Shown: positions 1 to 8,675, counted from the stretch's first letter. The stretch: DNA of 64,000 nt from Neomicrococcus aestuarii (GCF_014201135.1 NZ_JACHDR010000001.1:1612001-1676000), one strand, 5' to 3'. Notes: generated by a model not told the origin, from the sequence alone. Translations and numbers: made by a program.

Positions 1-93
1 CCGTTAATTCCAGCCCATTGCCACTAGTTCGGAGCCGGTCAGGCTTTAGATTGGAGTGCTCTGCCGTGGAGCTGGAATTTGCAGGGCCTTCCA
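1..93. other. Unannotated left edge
   Basis: Short stretch downstream of the anti-sigma factor gene. I see no gene start, tRNA or clear hairpin in it. Confidence 0.4.
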
Positions 94-918
94 CTAGAGC
101 GCCTGCAAAATGATGGGATCCGAGGTAGGAGCGTCCGATCCCCCGGCCGGTTCAACCGTGATTCCGAAATGGGTGACATCGGACATCGAACCGGAGATCA
201 TCTTCATGCCCTCAGCCTCCGAAGTATCAAGCATTCCCGCCGGCGTTGCCCCCTCGGCGGAGATCAGCCAGAGCTCATAGCCCTTGTCCTCAGGCAGATC
301 CGGCATACCGGTGGTGGAAACGGCCATCATCCCGGAAGCCACCGAGTAGGACAGCCTGACAGTTGCACCGTCATCGAGGGTCTGCAACTTCGACTTCATG
401 TCCGGTGCGCTCAGAATCTGCATCATGCCGTCGCGCTCGGTGGCCAGAGCCGTGGCGCGCTCGTTGAGCGCTTGTTGCTGCTCATTCAGATTCCACGCAA
501 CCACTCCCAGCCCACCCGCGGTCACGAACAGAACGCTCGCGGCGAGAGCGAAAAACTTTTGGTGCGAGTTTTTCGGGGGCTCAGTTCGGGCTTCAGGCTT
601 AGTTTGGATTTCGGTCTCGGCTTGGATTTCAGGCTCGGCTGCGGCGGTGGGTTCAGCAGGAACCTGTACGACGCCGGAGATTGCGTTCATGAGGTTGGCC
701 TTGAGCCGTGCGGGTGGTTCCGTAGGCGTAGTGCCAAGGCTCAAGAGGGCGGCCGTTTCTTGGAACGAATCGAATTCCTGGCGCGCGGTCTCCGATTCTT
801 CGGCCTGACGCAGTACTTGTTCCCGCTCGGCATCACTGAGCGCGTTGAGAGCGTTCAACGCATTCAAAGAGCTGGGCTCGAAGTCGCTTGATAGCTCGTC
901 GTTGTTCTTGTCCATCAC
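94..918 (-). CDS. rskA: Anti-sigma-K factor, RskA family
   Basis: 274-residue single-pass membrane protein. The cytoplasmic N-terminal part (about residues 1-110) is acidic and helical and would hold the cognate sigma factor. A single membrane helix lies near residues 122-144 (FFALAASVLFVTAGGLGVVA). The extracytoplasmic part matches the RskA C-terminal domain (GYELWLISAEGATPAGML). In the known pathway regulated proteolysis of this protein frees SigK. The start overlaps the sigK stop by 4 bases (ATGA), so the two are translationally coupled. Alternative start is Met2. Family assignment is firm; the signal it senses cannot be read from the sequence. Confidence 0.87.
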   Translation of the reverse strand: MMDKNNDELSSDFEPSSLNALNALNALSDAEREQVLRQAEESETARQEFDSFQETAALLSLGTTPTEPPARLKANLMNAISGVVQVPAEPTAAAEPEIQAETEIQTKPEARTEPPKNSHQKFFALAASVLFVTAGGLGVVAWNLNEQQQALNERATALATERDGMMQILSAPDMKSKLQTLDDGATVRLSYSVASGMMAVSTTGMPDLPEDKGYELWLISAEGATPAGMLDTSEAEGMKMISGSMSDVTHFGITVEPAGGSDAPTSDPIILQAL

Positions 919-1496
919 GCGACTCCCATCAGATCTCGAAGTTTCTTCATGCCATCCCGTATTCGGGTTTTCACAGTCCCTAAGGGAAGTTGAAGCCTGT
1001 CGGCAACCTCTCCGTAGGTGAGGCCACCAAAATACGCCAGTTGTATGGCCTGACGCTGTGGATCGCTGAGCTGTTTCATAGCGTCCGTCATGCGCTCACT
1101 CTCATCGTGAAGAATCGCGCTGTCTTCCACATCGTCATAGCTCTCTTGAAATTCTTGAATTCCCACCTTGAGATCCCGTTGACGGCTGGCTTGGCTTGCC
1201 CTGATCCTATCGACGGCGCGACGATGCGCAATTGTCAACAGCCAGGTAGCGGCACTGGCTCGTTGGGGATCGAATCGGGCGGCGTTCTGCCACGCTTCAA
1301 CGAAAATTTCCTGAGTGACTTCTTCGCTTTGTGCCTCATCGCGCAAAAGATGCCGCACAAGACCGAAAACTCTGGGAGCAAGGCGGTCATAGAGATGAGC
1401 GAACGCAGCTTCATCCCCTTGTGCCACTTGGGACACAAGAGCTTCCATGCTCGGAGTGAATTCCGACGTTGATTCACTCGATCGATTCGGAATCAT
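915..1496 (-). CDS. sigK: ECF RNA polymerase sigma factor SigK
   Basis: 193 residues, normal ECF sigma length. Region 2 lies at about residues 35-100 (HLYDRLAPRVFGLVRHLL, then TWLLTIAHRRAVDRIR). Region 4 is at about 140-190 (SDPQRQAIQLAYFGGLTYGEVADRL, ending VKTRIRDGMKKLR). It directs core polymerase to extracytoplasmic-stress promoters. It is cotranscribed with the overlapping anti-sigma gene. A fasciclin-domain lipoprotein gene lies immediately upstream on the same strand, reproducing the mycobacterial SigK regulon (mpt70/mpt83). Possible internal starts exist, including Met18 (MEALVSQVAQGDEAAFAHLY). Confidence 0.9.
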   Translation of the reverse strand: MIPNRSSESTSEFTPSMEALVSQVAQGDEAAFAHLYDRLAPRVFGLVRHLLRDEAQSEEVTQEIFVEAWQNAARFDPQRASAATWLLTIAHRRAVDRIRASQASRQRDLKVGIQEFQESYDDVEDSAILHDESERMTDAMKQLSDPQRQAIQLAYFGGLTYGEVADRLQLPLGTVKTRIRDGMKKLRDLMGVA

Positions 1497-1540
1497 ACGC
1501 TCAAGGGTCTCATAGCGTTTGGGCCTCTATTCATGCTCAC

Positions 1541-1582
1541 GTCAGCGGCGGACGAATGATTGTTCACCCGTCCGCCACTGAC
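1541..1582 (-). terminator. Hairpin downstream of the fasciclin gene
   Basis: Inverted repeat with 14-base arms (GTCAGCGGCGGACG and CGTCCGCCACTGAC, one mismatch) and a loop of about 14 bases. It lies between the fasciclin lipoprotein stop and sigK on the minus strand. It lacks a strong U-run, so it may attenuate rather than stop transcription into sigK. Confidence 0.45.
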
Positions 1583-1605
1583 CTGCCTTCGTACTGAGAG
1601 AGCAA

Positions 1606-2298
1606 TTACTTCTTTGCCGGCGGCATCAGCACCGTGTCCACCAAGTAGACCGTGGCGTTGGCGGTCTGAACACCACCGCAAATGACGCTGGCACCGTTGA
1701 CCATGAGCTTGTCACCACTGCCGCTGATCTTGACGGTGTCCCCTTCGACCGTTTTAAGGTCACCCTTCAAGTCATCGGGTGTGATTTGGCCAGGAACCAC
1801 GTGGTAGGTCAGGACCTTGGTGAGCGTGTCCGCATCATCCGTCACGGCCTTCAAGTCCTTGGCTGGAATCGCAGCGAACGCTTCATCGACGGGAGCGAAC
1901 ACCGTGAACTCGTCACCGTTGAGCGTGTCCACCAAGTTGACGTCCTTGTTGAGCCCACCGGAGACAGCCTTCGTTAGCGTGGTGAGAAGCGGATTGTTCG
2001 AGGCCGCGACGGCCACGGGATCCTGCGCCATACCAGCAACGGATCCTTCACCGTCTGGAACAGCCTTCGCGTAAGCCGCGCAGCCCGTTCCCACGAGGTT
2101 GGCCGCTGGATCCATGGCCGATTCGCTGCTCATCGCCGAACTCGATGAAGACGCAGAACTGCTCGGCGCCATGCTTAAGCCCGAACTCGAACTCGAGCCT
2201 GACCCCGAATCTGTGCCCATAGAACAGGCGCTCATACCTAGAGCTGCAACTGCTGCGATCGAAAACAGTCCAACCATTTTGCGCTGTGTGTACTTCAT
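1606..2298 (-). CDS. Fasciclin-domain (MPT83/MPB70-like) lipoprotein
   Basis: 230 residues from the ATG at 2298, preceded by AAGGAG at a good distance; upstream in-frame codons have no such site. The lipoprotein signal peptide ([20 protein letters not shown]) ends in a lipobox GMSAC. A Ser/Gly-rich linker follows, then one fasciclin (FAS1) domain at about residues 100-228 ([20 protein letters not shown] and TYHVVPG). FAS1 lipoproteins sit on the outer face of the membrane and are thought to mediate adhesion. The neighbouring sigK-rskA pair suggests it is the SigK target, as in mycobacteria. No frame damage. Confidence 0.88.
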   Translation of the reverse strand: MKYTQRKMVGLFSIAAVAALGMSACSMGTDSGSGSSSSSGLSMAPSSSASSSSSAMSSESAMDPAANLVGTGCAAYAKAVPDGEGSVAGMAQDPVAVAASNNPLLTTLTKAVSGGLNKDVNLVDTLNGDEFTVFAPVDEAFAAIPAKDLKAVTDDADTLTKVLTYHVVPGQITPDDLKGDLKTVEGDTVKISGSGDKLMVNGASVICGGVQTANATVYLVDTVLMPPAKK

Positions 2299-2348
2299 GT
2301 CGATCTCCTTGCCTCGAGCCCTGAATGGGCCACTCGGTGTCCCAAACC

Positions 2349-2354
2349 ATTCGG
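2349..2354 (-). promoter_or_regulatory. Possible SigK-type -10 element
   Basis: Reading the minus strand, CCGAAT lies about 50 bases upstream of the fasciclin start. CCGAAT is the mycobacterial SigK -10 sequence. The expected -35 (CCATCC) is not clearly present at 16-17 bases, so this is a weak call. Confidence 0.25.
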
Positions 2355-2444
2355 CCCGGGCTGTCACAAGGTGTTCGGAGCGCTCCAGACAGCGGATTGG
2401 ATCTCACCCAAAACTTTTTTTAGTAGCCCAAGAACCGCGATCCG

Positions 2445-3680
2445 TTAGAGAATAATCGTGCGCGAGGCTGCGTCGTCGTCATGGGTAATTCGCCAGTGCT
2501 GCCCGCGCCAACGGTACTCAGCCACCCCCTCCGTAGGGCGATACATGACCGAGTAGAGGGTGCCGAAGCCCGCGGAGTACTCCGTGCTGAAGAGTGGCTT
2601 TTCCAGGAATTCATCGAACGTGGTCTCGGCTTCGCGGTGCTCGCTGAGCAGGCCGTCGAGGTGTTCGAGTCGTTCAACGGAGCGGAATCTCGCAGCTTTC
2701 TCCGGGAATTCGGGGGTAACTCCGTGGTGGTTGGTGGCGGCGGGGTGATCGCTGAACTCGGCAGGCTGGCCGGGGGCAACGAATGCCGTAAAGCTCTCTC
2801 CGCTGCGATCAATCACGGTCACCTTGTAGGACATCGCCACGGGGATGCGTGCCAGGATTTCGCGCGCTTGCTCGAGGGTGGACGCGGTCTCCAAGATATA
2901 GCGGATGACAATCGGAATCGCGAAGCCTTCACCGCTGCCCGGACGACCGCCGAAGGTTAGCGAGACCGCGAGGCCGGATTCGTTCATGCCGTCCAAAAGT
3001 CCCCACAGGCAGTCACCCGTGCCGGTGACCTTCTTGCCACGGAACGCGCTCGTGTAAATGGTGCGTTCCCAGAGGTCCGGGTTGTAATCGTAGTTGCGGA
3101 TGAGCGTAGGCGAGGGGTCGGCGAAGGCAATTTGGGAGCACGCTGGCGCGAACGCAGGCATGTTCCACATGGTCAAAAAGCGGGCGGCGTCCGGGTTGTT
3201 GCCGGTGAGCTCAACGAGCTTACGGTAGGTGGGCATGAGCTCTGGCATGTGCGCAGCGAGTTGGGCCTGGGCTTCGGTCAGGCTGGGCCTCTGGGACACG
3301 TCGCCACTGCGGTACCACGCGAGGTACGCAGACTTCGTAGCCTTAAACAGTGCCTTCCACTGCTTGCCGGGCTGGCCCTCTACGATGCGGAAGATCTCGA
3401 TCTCGCGACCGGCGCTGGCGGCCCTCCAGTCGGGTGCCGTCCAGTTAGGTGCCGTCCGGCCAGGGGTCGCCGCGTGCTGTGGCTCAACGTTCTGAGGTGC
3501 GTAGAGCGAGGCCCAGTCAATCGCTGACCAATCGACGGACGCCCAATCAATCGCTGCCCAGTTAGCGGATAGCCAGTCGATATCCCCCAGCCCCGAGGCT
3601 GAGGTGAGGAAGGCGAAGGGGTTAGTGGATGACGAGACGTGGTGGGAAGAGTTTCGGGTGGTGCAATGAGTTGTTGTCAT
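2445..3680 (-). CDS. C45-family (penicillin acyltransferase-like) Ntn hydrolase with Trp-repeat N-terminus
   Basis: 411 residues. The segment from about residue 100 resembles acyl-CoA:6-aminopenicillanate acyltransferase/C45 autoproteolytic enzymes. Cys181 in APACSQIAF is the expected nucleophile exposed by self-cleavage, followed by RNYDYNPDLW, GLLDGMNESGLAVSLTFGGR and the TNHHG block. Substrate unknown. The first 90 residues are unusual, with repeats of the form IDWASVDWSAIDWAS and TAPNWTAPDW and no recognisable signal peptide. No ribosome site precedes the ATG, so the real start may lie downstream or the message may be leaderless. The 3' end (HDDDAAS) contains a copy of the dispersed motif. 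Confidence 0.72.
   Translation of the reverse strand: MTTTHCTTRNSSHHVSSSTNPFAFLTSASGLGDIDWLSANWAAIDWASVDWSAIDWASLYAPQNVEPQHAATPGRTAPNWTAPDWRAASAGREIEIFRIVEGQPGKQWKALFKATKSAYLAWYRSGDVSQRPSLTEAQAQLAAHMPELMPTYRKLVELTGNNPDAARFLTMWNMPAFAPACSQIAFADPSPTLIRNYDYNPDLWERTIYTSAFRGKKVTGTGDCLWGLLDGMNESGLAVSLTFGGRPGSGEGFAIPIVIRYILETASTLEQAREILARIPVAMSYKVTVIDRSGESFTAFVAPGQPAEFSDHPAATNHHGVTPEFPEKAARFRSVERLEHLDGLLSEHREAETTFDEFLEKPLFSTEYSAGFGTLYSVMYRPTEGVAEYRWRGQHWRITHDDDAASRTIIL
2467..2490 (+). repeat. Dispersed motif copy, inside C45 hydrolase gene
   Basis: GCTGCGTCGTCGTC followed after six bases by AATT. On the coding (minus) strand it encodes the DDDAAS segment next to the C-terminus. Confidence 0.6.
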
Positions 3681-3683
3681 GGT

Positions 3684-3718
3684 GTCAAGTTTGTCTTGAC
3701 GTCATGACGTTTGTCAAC
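3684..3718. promoter_or_regulatory. Nested palindromes at the C45 hydrolase start (candidate operator)
   Basis: GTCAAG-5-CTTGAC (3684-3700), the perfect palindrome ACGTCATGACGT (3699-3710) and an outer TTGAC/GTCAA pair (to 3718) overlap immediately upstream of the start codon. A TTGACA-like -35 on the minus strand lies within it. The density of dyads suggests a repressor binding site; no adjacent regulator gene identifies the protein. Confidence 0.45.
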
Positions 3719-3769
3719 TTTTCCTTTACAGCCCTTCTAGGCGACCCACCGCCGCTAGCGACCCCACCA

Positions 3770-4579
3770 CTACCGACCCCGCCACTGCGGCGAGCGCTTC
3801 TCGATGAACGCCGCCCGACCCTCCTTCGAGTCCTCGGTATGGAACGCCTGATAGAACGAACGCGCTTCCTCGGCAAGACCGTCTTCGACGCTCAAATGGA
3901 TCATGGAATGCATGGCACTCTTCGCGTTCGCGACGGCGGTCGGCGACTTTTCGGCGATCTCTGCGATGGTCGCTTTCGCGGCATCCAACATCTCTTCCAC
4001 AGACCCAAATGCACGGTTGACAAGGCCGATTCGTAGCGCCTCGTCTACCTTGATGCGTCGACCGGTGAAGATCAGCTCGCGGGCGATTCCCACGCCCACA
4101 CGCTGCTGGAGTCGCACGGATCCGCCGAACCCAGGCACCAGGCCCAGGTTCACTTCTGGCTGCCCGAAGCTTGCGCGCTCGCTCGCATAAATGAAGTCGC
4201 ACGCCATCGCGAGTTCGCAGCCGCCGCCGAGCGCAAAACCGTTCACCGCCGCAATCACGGGCAGCGGGAGCCGCTCGAGCCGCAACGTCACGGCCTGCAT
4301 GCTTTGCCCGTACGCGAGCGCCTGATCCGGGCTCATGGCGTTCATCTCGGCAATGTCCGCGCCGGCCACGAAAGACTTTTCGCCGCCACCGGTAATGATG
4401 ACGCCACGAACGGGCCACTTTGCATCCGTTCCGGCCATTTCCAGCTGCGTCACTAGCCGCTCGAACTCGCTCACCACCGCTTGGCTGAGCGCATTCAGCG
4501 CGGCCGGCCGGTTCACGGTGACCACCAGCGCGGGGCCGTCCTGCTCAATCACCAAGTTCTCTAAACCGCTGAAATCCAT
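3770..4579 (-). CDS. Enoyl-CoA hydratase/isomerase (crotonase family)
   Basis: 269 residues, usual crotonase length. The oxyanion-hole block is KSFVAGADIAEMNAM (about residues 69-83). The second block is ALGGGCELAMACDFIYASE followed by FGQPEVNLGLVPGFGG, with both glutamates used for water addition present. The C-terminus FIEKRSPQWRGR is typical of the family. It would hydrate trans-2-enoyl-CoA in fatty-acid or aromatic catabolism in the cytosol. A strong ribosome site (GAGGAGG) precedes the ATG. No partner beta-oxidation genes are adjacent, so the exact substrate is open. Confidence 0.9.
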   Translation of the reverse strand: MDFSGLENLVIEQDGPALVVTVNRPAALNALSQAVVSEFERLVTQLEMAGTDAKWPVRGVIITGGGEKSFVAGADIAEMNAMSPDQALAYGQSMQAVTLRLERLPLPVIAAVNGFALGGGCELAMACDFIYASERASFGQPEVNLGLVPGFGGSVRLQQRVGVGIARELIFTGRRIKVDEALRIGLVNRAFGSVEEMLDAAKATIAEIAEKSPTAVANAKSAMHSMIHLSVEDGLAEEARSFYQAFHTEDSKEGRAAFIEKRSPQWRGR

Positions 4580-4730
4580 GAATTCCTCCTCAAACGTGAC
4601 ACCTAAATGCAGTCTAGGTCACATAGGGGTTTCATTCTTGAGTAAGACGACGCCGCTTAGCTCCCAGCGTCACTTCCGTTGCGATTTACTTCAGGGATAC
4701 AACACCCGTTCACCAAGTAGGCTCCACATC

Positions 4731-5231
4731 ATGAAGCCTTTTCTGGTTCGCCGCGCAACAGCCGAAGATGCCGAGGGCGTGAAAGCCGTCCACATCACCG
4801 GCTGGCGCGAAGCGTACGGCCACGTGCTGCCGCAAGAGTTTCTGGACGACCTCGAGAACCACATTGATGTGGACCGGTGGCGACGTACCCTGGCTGGTCC
4901 AGATGAGATCGCCTATGTAGCGACCATCGCCACGGAGAACCCGCGGATCATCGGATGGGCGACGGCCGGAAAATCTCGCGAGTCCGATGCGCCAGCAGAA
5001 CTAGAGCTCATGGGCACGTACATCACGTCCGAGTGGTACGGAACCGGAGTTGCTCACGAACTCATCCAGCACGCGATTGGCACTCAGGCAGCGTACTTGT
5101 GGGTGCTCAAAGACAATGCGCGCGCTCAGGCGTTCTACCGCAAGGAAGGTTTCGAACTCGATGGCGCGGAACAGAACTACAAGCTTGGCCCCAGCGAGGT
5201 GCGGATTGCTCGAATGAGCAGACCCGAATGA
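4731..5231 (+). CDS. GNAT-family N-acetyltransferase
   Basis: 166 residues starting MKPFLVRRATAEDAEGVKAV, the standard GNAT opening. The acetyl-CoA binding region is degenerate: LMGTYITSEWYGTGVAHELI at about residues 95-115 contains a shortened R/Q-x-x-G-x-A-like loop (YGTGVA). The terminal NARAQAFYRKEGFELDG block is typical. The start was chosen because homology begins there, although the reading frame stays open upstream. It is a single gene transcribed divergently from the enoyl-CoA hydratase. Substrate unknown. Confidence 0.85.
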   Translation: MKPFLVRRATAEDAEGVKAVHITGWREAYGHVLPQEFLDDLENHIDVDRWRRTLAGPDEIAYVATIATENPRIIGWATAGKSRESDAPAELELMGTYITSEWYGTGVAHELIQHAIGTQAAYLWVLKDNARAQAFYRKEGFELDGAEQNYKLGPSEVRIARMSRPE

Positions 5232-5268
5232 GTCGAGGGGTCTAGCTCTTCCGCGTTTCAGAACGAAT

Positions 5269-6600
5269 TTAGGACGTCCGCGGCGGGAACTGGCGGAACT
5301 TCCGCACGTAATTCACGGCGTTCATGGCCAAATACGCCCAGCGACGCGGGTGCTTCTCCGCCGAATACATGAGCGGGTTCACCACGCGCTTGGCGGCCAT
5401 TAGGCGTCGAGCCTTCTCTCCCACGGTTCCGCGCAAGTGCTTACGCAGCAGCGGCAACGGCAACACCGTGTAGAGCAGCTCGGCGTTAGCCGCGTCCACT
5501 CCCCCCACCCGCTGGTAGCTGCCGGTCTCCACGGAACGCGCGTTGGCGGCGTCGTACTCCTCGCCCAAATAGCGGCGCACGTAAAAGCGAGCCGCATTGT
5601 GCCCCGTGGCGGTCACGTAATAGTGGTTGCGGCCCAGACGCGGGTTGAGCTCGAAGAATTTCACTTGGCCATCGCGCGGATCCAGTTTCGCGTCGATCAT
5701 GCCGAAGCCCTCCCACTTGAGCGCTTCGAGAAGTCGGACGCCGTGGTTGATGACTTCCTCGTTGACGCCTGTGACAATGCCGGCGGAGTTACCCAGCACG
5801 ATCGGCGAGTGCTCCTCCACCACCACTTCGCCATACGCGGCAAACGTGACGTGACCAGGCTGTTCGGCCCAATAGGTGCACAAGCGCATGTGGTCATCGC
5901 CGCCGGGAACGTATTCCTGCAGGATGAACTTCTGGCGGTACCCGGAGCCGGCGATGCGGCCCAGCAAGGACAGCAGATCGCCCTCGTCCGTGATGGTGTG
6001 AATCTTCTTCTTGCCCTCAAATTTCGCGCTCACCCAAGCGGAAGAGTCGGCTGGCTTGCCGATCAGCGGGTACGGCAAATTCTTGGGGGCAGGGGCGCCG
6101 GCGGCGTGATCCACCATGTCGACGGCAACCGTGACGGGGTGCGGAACGCCGAGTTCAGCGCACAGTTCGTAAAAATTCTCCTTGAGCGCGGCCCGCTCCA
6201 TGGTGTCGATATCCACATACGGAATCACGTACGCGTCCTCGAGCATCTCGCGGTGGCGCGTAATGAGCGTGACCTGCAGGTCCAGCGAACCAAAAAGCAT
6301 GAGCGGTCGCTGCCCGGTTGGGCTTAGTTCTTGCGCTAGTTCCCGCAAATACCGTACGACGACGTCTGCTTCCGTCATGGTTCCAGCGGGACGGACATCC
6401 ACGGCGACGGAGTAATCGAGGACGCCATTGCTGCCGGCGGGAACCACCACGCTGACGAAACCGTACGCTTCGTGGAACTCGCGCGCGAGCGAGTAAGTAC
6501 CGATATCCCCACCGAGGATCACTGGGACAAAGGGCTGAGTATCCGGCACGCGCATGTGTTCCAACTTAGCGCGTGAGGGGCGTTTGATACGAAAAGGCAC
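5269..6600 (-). CDS. ATP-grasp carboxylate-amine ligase
   Basis: 443 residues. An N-terminal Rossmann-like part (VPVILGGDIGTYSLAREFHE) is followed by an ATP-grasp fold at about residues 145-350 (PYPLIGKPADSSAW; QKFILQEYVPGGDDHMR; GFGMIDAKLD; KFFELNPRLGRNHYY, the Mg/ATP-binding end). Such enzymes join a carboxylate to an amine through an acyl phosphate. Relatives include D-aspartate ligases that build peptidoglycan cross-bridges, so a wall role is possible but inferred. The start is GTG at 6600; ATG at 6555 (MRVPDTQPF) is an alternative. It stands alone between divergent and convergent neighbours. Confidence 0.75.
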   Translation of the reverse strand: MPFRIKRPSRAKLEHMRVPDTQPFVPVILGGDIGTYSLAREFHEAYGFVSVVVPAGSNGVLDYSVAVDVRPAGTMTEADVVVRYLRELAQELSPTGQRPLMLFGSLDLQVTLITRHREMLEDAYVIPYVDIDTMERAALKENFYELCAELGVPHPVTVAVDMVDHAAGAPAPKNLPYPLIGKPADSSAWVSAKFEGKKKIHTITDEGDLLSLLGRIAGSGYRQKFILQEYVPGGDDHMRLCTYWAEQPGHVTFAAYGEVVVEEHSPIVLGNSAGIVTGVNEEVINHGVRLLEALKWEGFGMIDAKLDPRDGQVKFFELNPRLGRNHYYVTATGHNAARFYVRRYLGEEYDAANARSVETGSYQRVGGVDAANAELLYTVLPLPLLRKHLRGTVGEKARRLMAAKRVVNPLMYSAEKHPRRWAYLAMNAVNYVRKFRQFPPRTS

Positions 6601-6735
6601 AACTTAGGTTGTGTGATGGGTCACCCTCAGCGGCACGGCGCCAACACTCTGGCCAGTTTCTCAGTACTCTTAGTGCGCAAGAGCGTTACGCGACATACTT
6701 TTCTGTGCCGCAATGGCGCAGAAAAGGAGTACTAC

Positions 6736-7275
6736 ATGGATGCCAGCGAACATCTGCACATCGTCGTGATGGGCGTTTCCGGCTCAGGCAAAACTAGTTT
6801 GGCGAAATTGTTGTCCGAAAAACTCGGATGGCCCTACGCCGAGGCGGATGAATTCCACCCGGCAGAGAACATCGCCAAGATGACTGCGGGCCACCCGCTC
6901 ACGGATGAGGATCGTTGGCCCTGGTTGCGCAAAATGCGCGATTGGATGACCGCGCACACTTCTGACGGCTCGGGATCTATCGTGACGTGTTCGGCGCTCA
7001 AGCATTCTTACCGCGATCTTCTGCGCGAAGCAGATGGGCGCGTAGTCTTCATTCACGTTAAAGCCCCCTCCAACGTGATCGAGGAACGTCTTGATCACCG
7101 CGAGGGGCATTTCATGCCATCTTCACTGCTGCCTAGTCAGTTCGCGACGCTCGAAGAGCTTGGCGACGACGAGGGCGGCTTCAACATTGAAAACAACACC
7201 ACCCCCGCAGACCTTGCAGACCGATCACTCGTAGCTTTGGGACTGACTAACGGTGGAGAAGGGACGTCCCGATGA
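6736..7275 (+). CDS. gntK: Gluconokinase
   Basis: 179 residues from the ATG at 6736, which has AAGGAG seven bases upstream. Walker A loop GVSGSGKTS is at residues 13-21. The gluconate-binding part includes EADEFHP, DRWPWL and the TCSALKHSYRDLLR block. It phosphorylates gluconate to 6-phosphogluconate in the cytosol. It overlaps gntP by four bases, forming a two-gene uptake and activation operon. The product feeds 6-phosphogluconate dehydrogenase, whose gene (gnd) lies at 58.6 kb in this window. Confidence 0.94.
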   Translation: MDASEHLHIVVMGVSGSGKTSLAKLLSEKLGWPYAEADEFHPAENIAKMTAGHPLTDEDRWPWLRKMRDWMTAHTSDGSGSIVTCSALKHSYRDLLREADGRVVFIHVKAPSNVIEERLDHREGHFMPSSLLPSQFATLEELGDDEGGFNIENNTTPADLADRSLVALGLTNGGEGTSR

Positions 7276-8675
7276 CCATCGAAGGATGGACTCAAACTCT
7301 GGGCGCCACACCGCTTTTGCTGATTGCGCTTGCGGCCATTGTGGTGCTCTTGGTCTTGATCATGAAGTTCAAGATCCACGCATTCATTTCGCTCATCATC
7401 GTGAGCCTTTTGACCGCGTTCGCAACGCAGATCCCCACCGGCAAAGTAGTCAGTGTTCTCACCACGGGCTTCGGTAACACGCTTGCTAGCGTTGCCCTGT
7501 TGGTGGGTCTCGGCGCCATGTTGGGCCGCATTGTGGAACAGTCCGGTGGCGCAAAAGTCATCGCTGACAAGCTGATTTCTATCTTCGGTGAGAAGCGCGC
7601 TCCGTTTGCTCTGGGCGTTGCATCTTTGATCTTCGGTTTCCCGATCTTCTTTGACGCTGGCCTTGTGGTCATGCTTCCTGTGGTGTTCTCCGTAGGCCGC
7701 CGTTTGGGCGGATCCGTGCTCTTGTACGGCCTTCCAGCCGCTGGCGCGTTCTCCGTCATGCACGTCTTCGTGCCACCGCACCCGGGCCCAGTGGCTGCCG
7801 CTGAATTCTTCGGCGCTAACGCTGGCTACGTCCTCATCCTTGGCCTCTTGGTTGCTATCCCTACCTGGTACGTCACGAGCTACTTGTTCGGTATTTGGGC
7901 TGGCAAGAAGTGGGAATTCCCGATTCCGGCCATCCTTGGTGAAGCCGATGCTGAGCACGAAGCCAACCCGCCACGCTTCGGCGCCGTTCTGGGCGTCATG
8001 CTCATTCCTTTGGTGCTGATCTTCCTCAACACCGGCTTGAACGCTCTTGCGACCGCTGGCGTTCTTCCTGAGGGCAGCAAGGACCAGGTCTGGTTCCAGT
8101 TCTTGCGCGCACTCGGTGAGACCCCAGTTGCCCTCTTGATCGCCGTGATCGTGGCCGCTTTGGTCTTGGGCCGTAAGCAGGGCATGTCCTCCACCGCCAT
8201 TCAGCAGGTCATGGAGCAGGCTCTTGGCCCCGTATGTTCCGTCATCCTGATCACCGGCGCCGGCGGCATGTTCGGCTCCGTGCTGCGCACCTCAGGCATT
8301 GGTGCTGCACTTTCTGATGTTTTGGGCGACATGGGCATCCCGCTCATCTTCGCTGGCTTCATCATCGCCGGAATCCTGCGCATTGCTCAGGGTTCGGCAA
8401 CCGTTGCACTGACCACCGCTGCGGGCCTCTTGGCACCGGGTGTGGCTGCCGCTGGCCTCAATGAGTTCCAGCTCGCCGCCATGGTCATCGCCGTTGCTGG
8501 CGGTTCCGTGATCGCTTCCCACGTGAACGACTCGGGCTTCTGGCTGGTAGGTCGATTCTTCGATCTCGACGTCAAGACCACCCTCAAGACCTGGACGGTC
8601 TTGGAGACCTTGCTCGGCGTGATGGGCTTTATTTTGGCCGCCGTCGCGTTCGGTTTGGCTGGGCTCGCCGGCTAG
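7272..8675 (+). CDS. gntP: Gluconate:H+ symporter, GntP family
   Basis: 467 residues, almost entirely hydrophobic, with 12-14 predicted membrane segments. Family signatures include FGFPIFFDAGLVVMLPVVF, HVFVPPHPGPVAAAE and the C-terminal IASHVNDSGFWLVGRFF. It imports gluconate with protons. The start overlaps the gntK stop (ATGA), so the two are coupled. Its last 47 bases overlap the convergent LysR-like gene. Confidence 0.94.
   Translation: MTIEGWTQTLGATPLLLIALAAIVVLLVLIMKFKIHAFISLIIVSLLTAFATQIPTGKVVSVLTTGFGNTLASVALLVGLGAMLGRIVEQSGGAKVIADKLISIFGEKRAPFALGVASLIFGFPIFFDAGLVVMLPVVFSVGRRLGGSVLLYGLPAAGAFSVMHVFVPPHPGPVAAAEFFGANAGYVLILGLLVAIPTWYVTSYLFGIWAGKKWEFPIPAILGEADAEHEANPPRFGAVLGVMLIPLVLIFLNTGLNALATAGVLPEGSKDQVWFQFLRALGETPVALLIAVIVAALVLGRKQGMSSTAIQQVMEQALGPVCSVILITGAGGMFGSVLRTSGIGAALSDVLGDMGIPLIFAGFIIAGILRIAQGSATVALTTAAGLLAPGVAAAGLNEFQLAAMVIAVAGGSVIASHVNDSGFWLVGRFFDLDVKTTLKTWTVLETLLGVMGFILAAVAFGLAGLAG

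Noticed and set aside
4335-4730. 132-codon N-terminal extension of the GNAT protein
   Set aside because: It overlaps the divergent enoyl-CoA hydratase start antisense; GNAT similarity begins at the ATG at 4731.
5543-5573. GGCGGCGTCGTACTCC in the ATP-grasp gene as a motif copy
   Set aside because: The upstream GCAAGCT half and proper spacing to an AT tail are missing, and it lies in a conserved-looking protein region; likely chance in GC-rich coding sequence.
6351-6380. ACGACGACGT in the ATP-grasp gene as a motif copy
   Set aside because: Several core mismatches; kept out of the repeat list.
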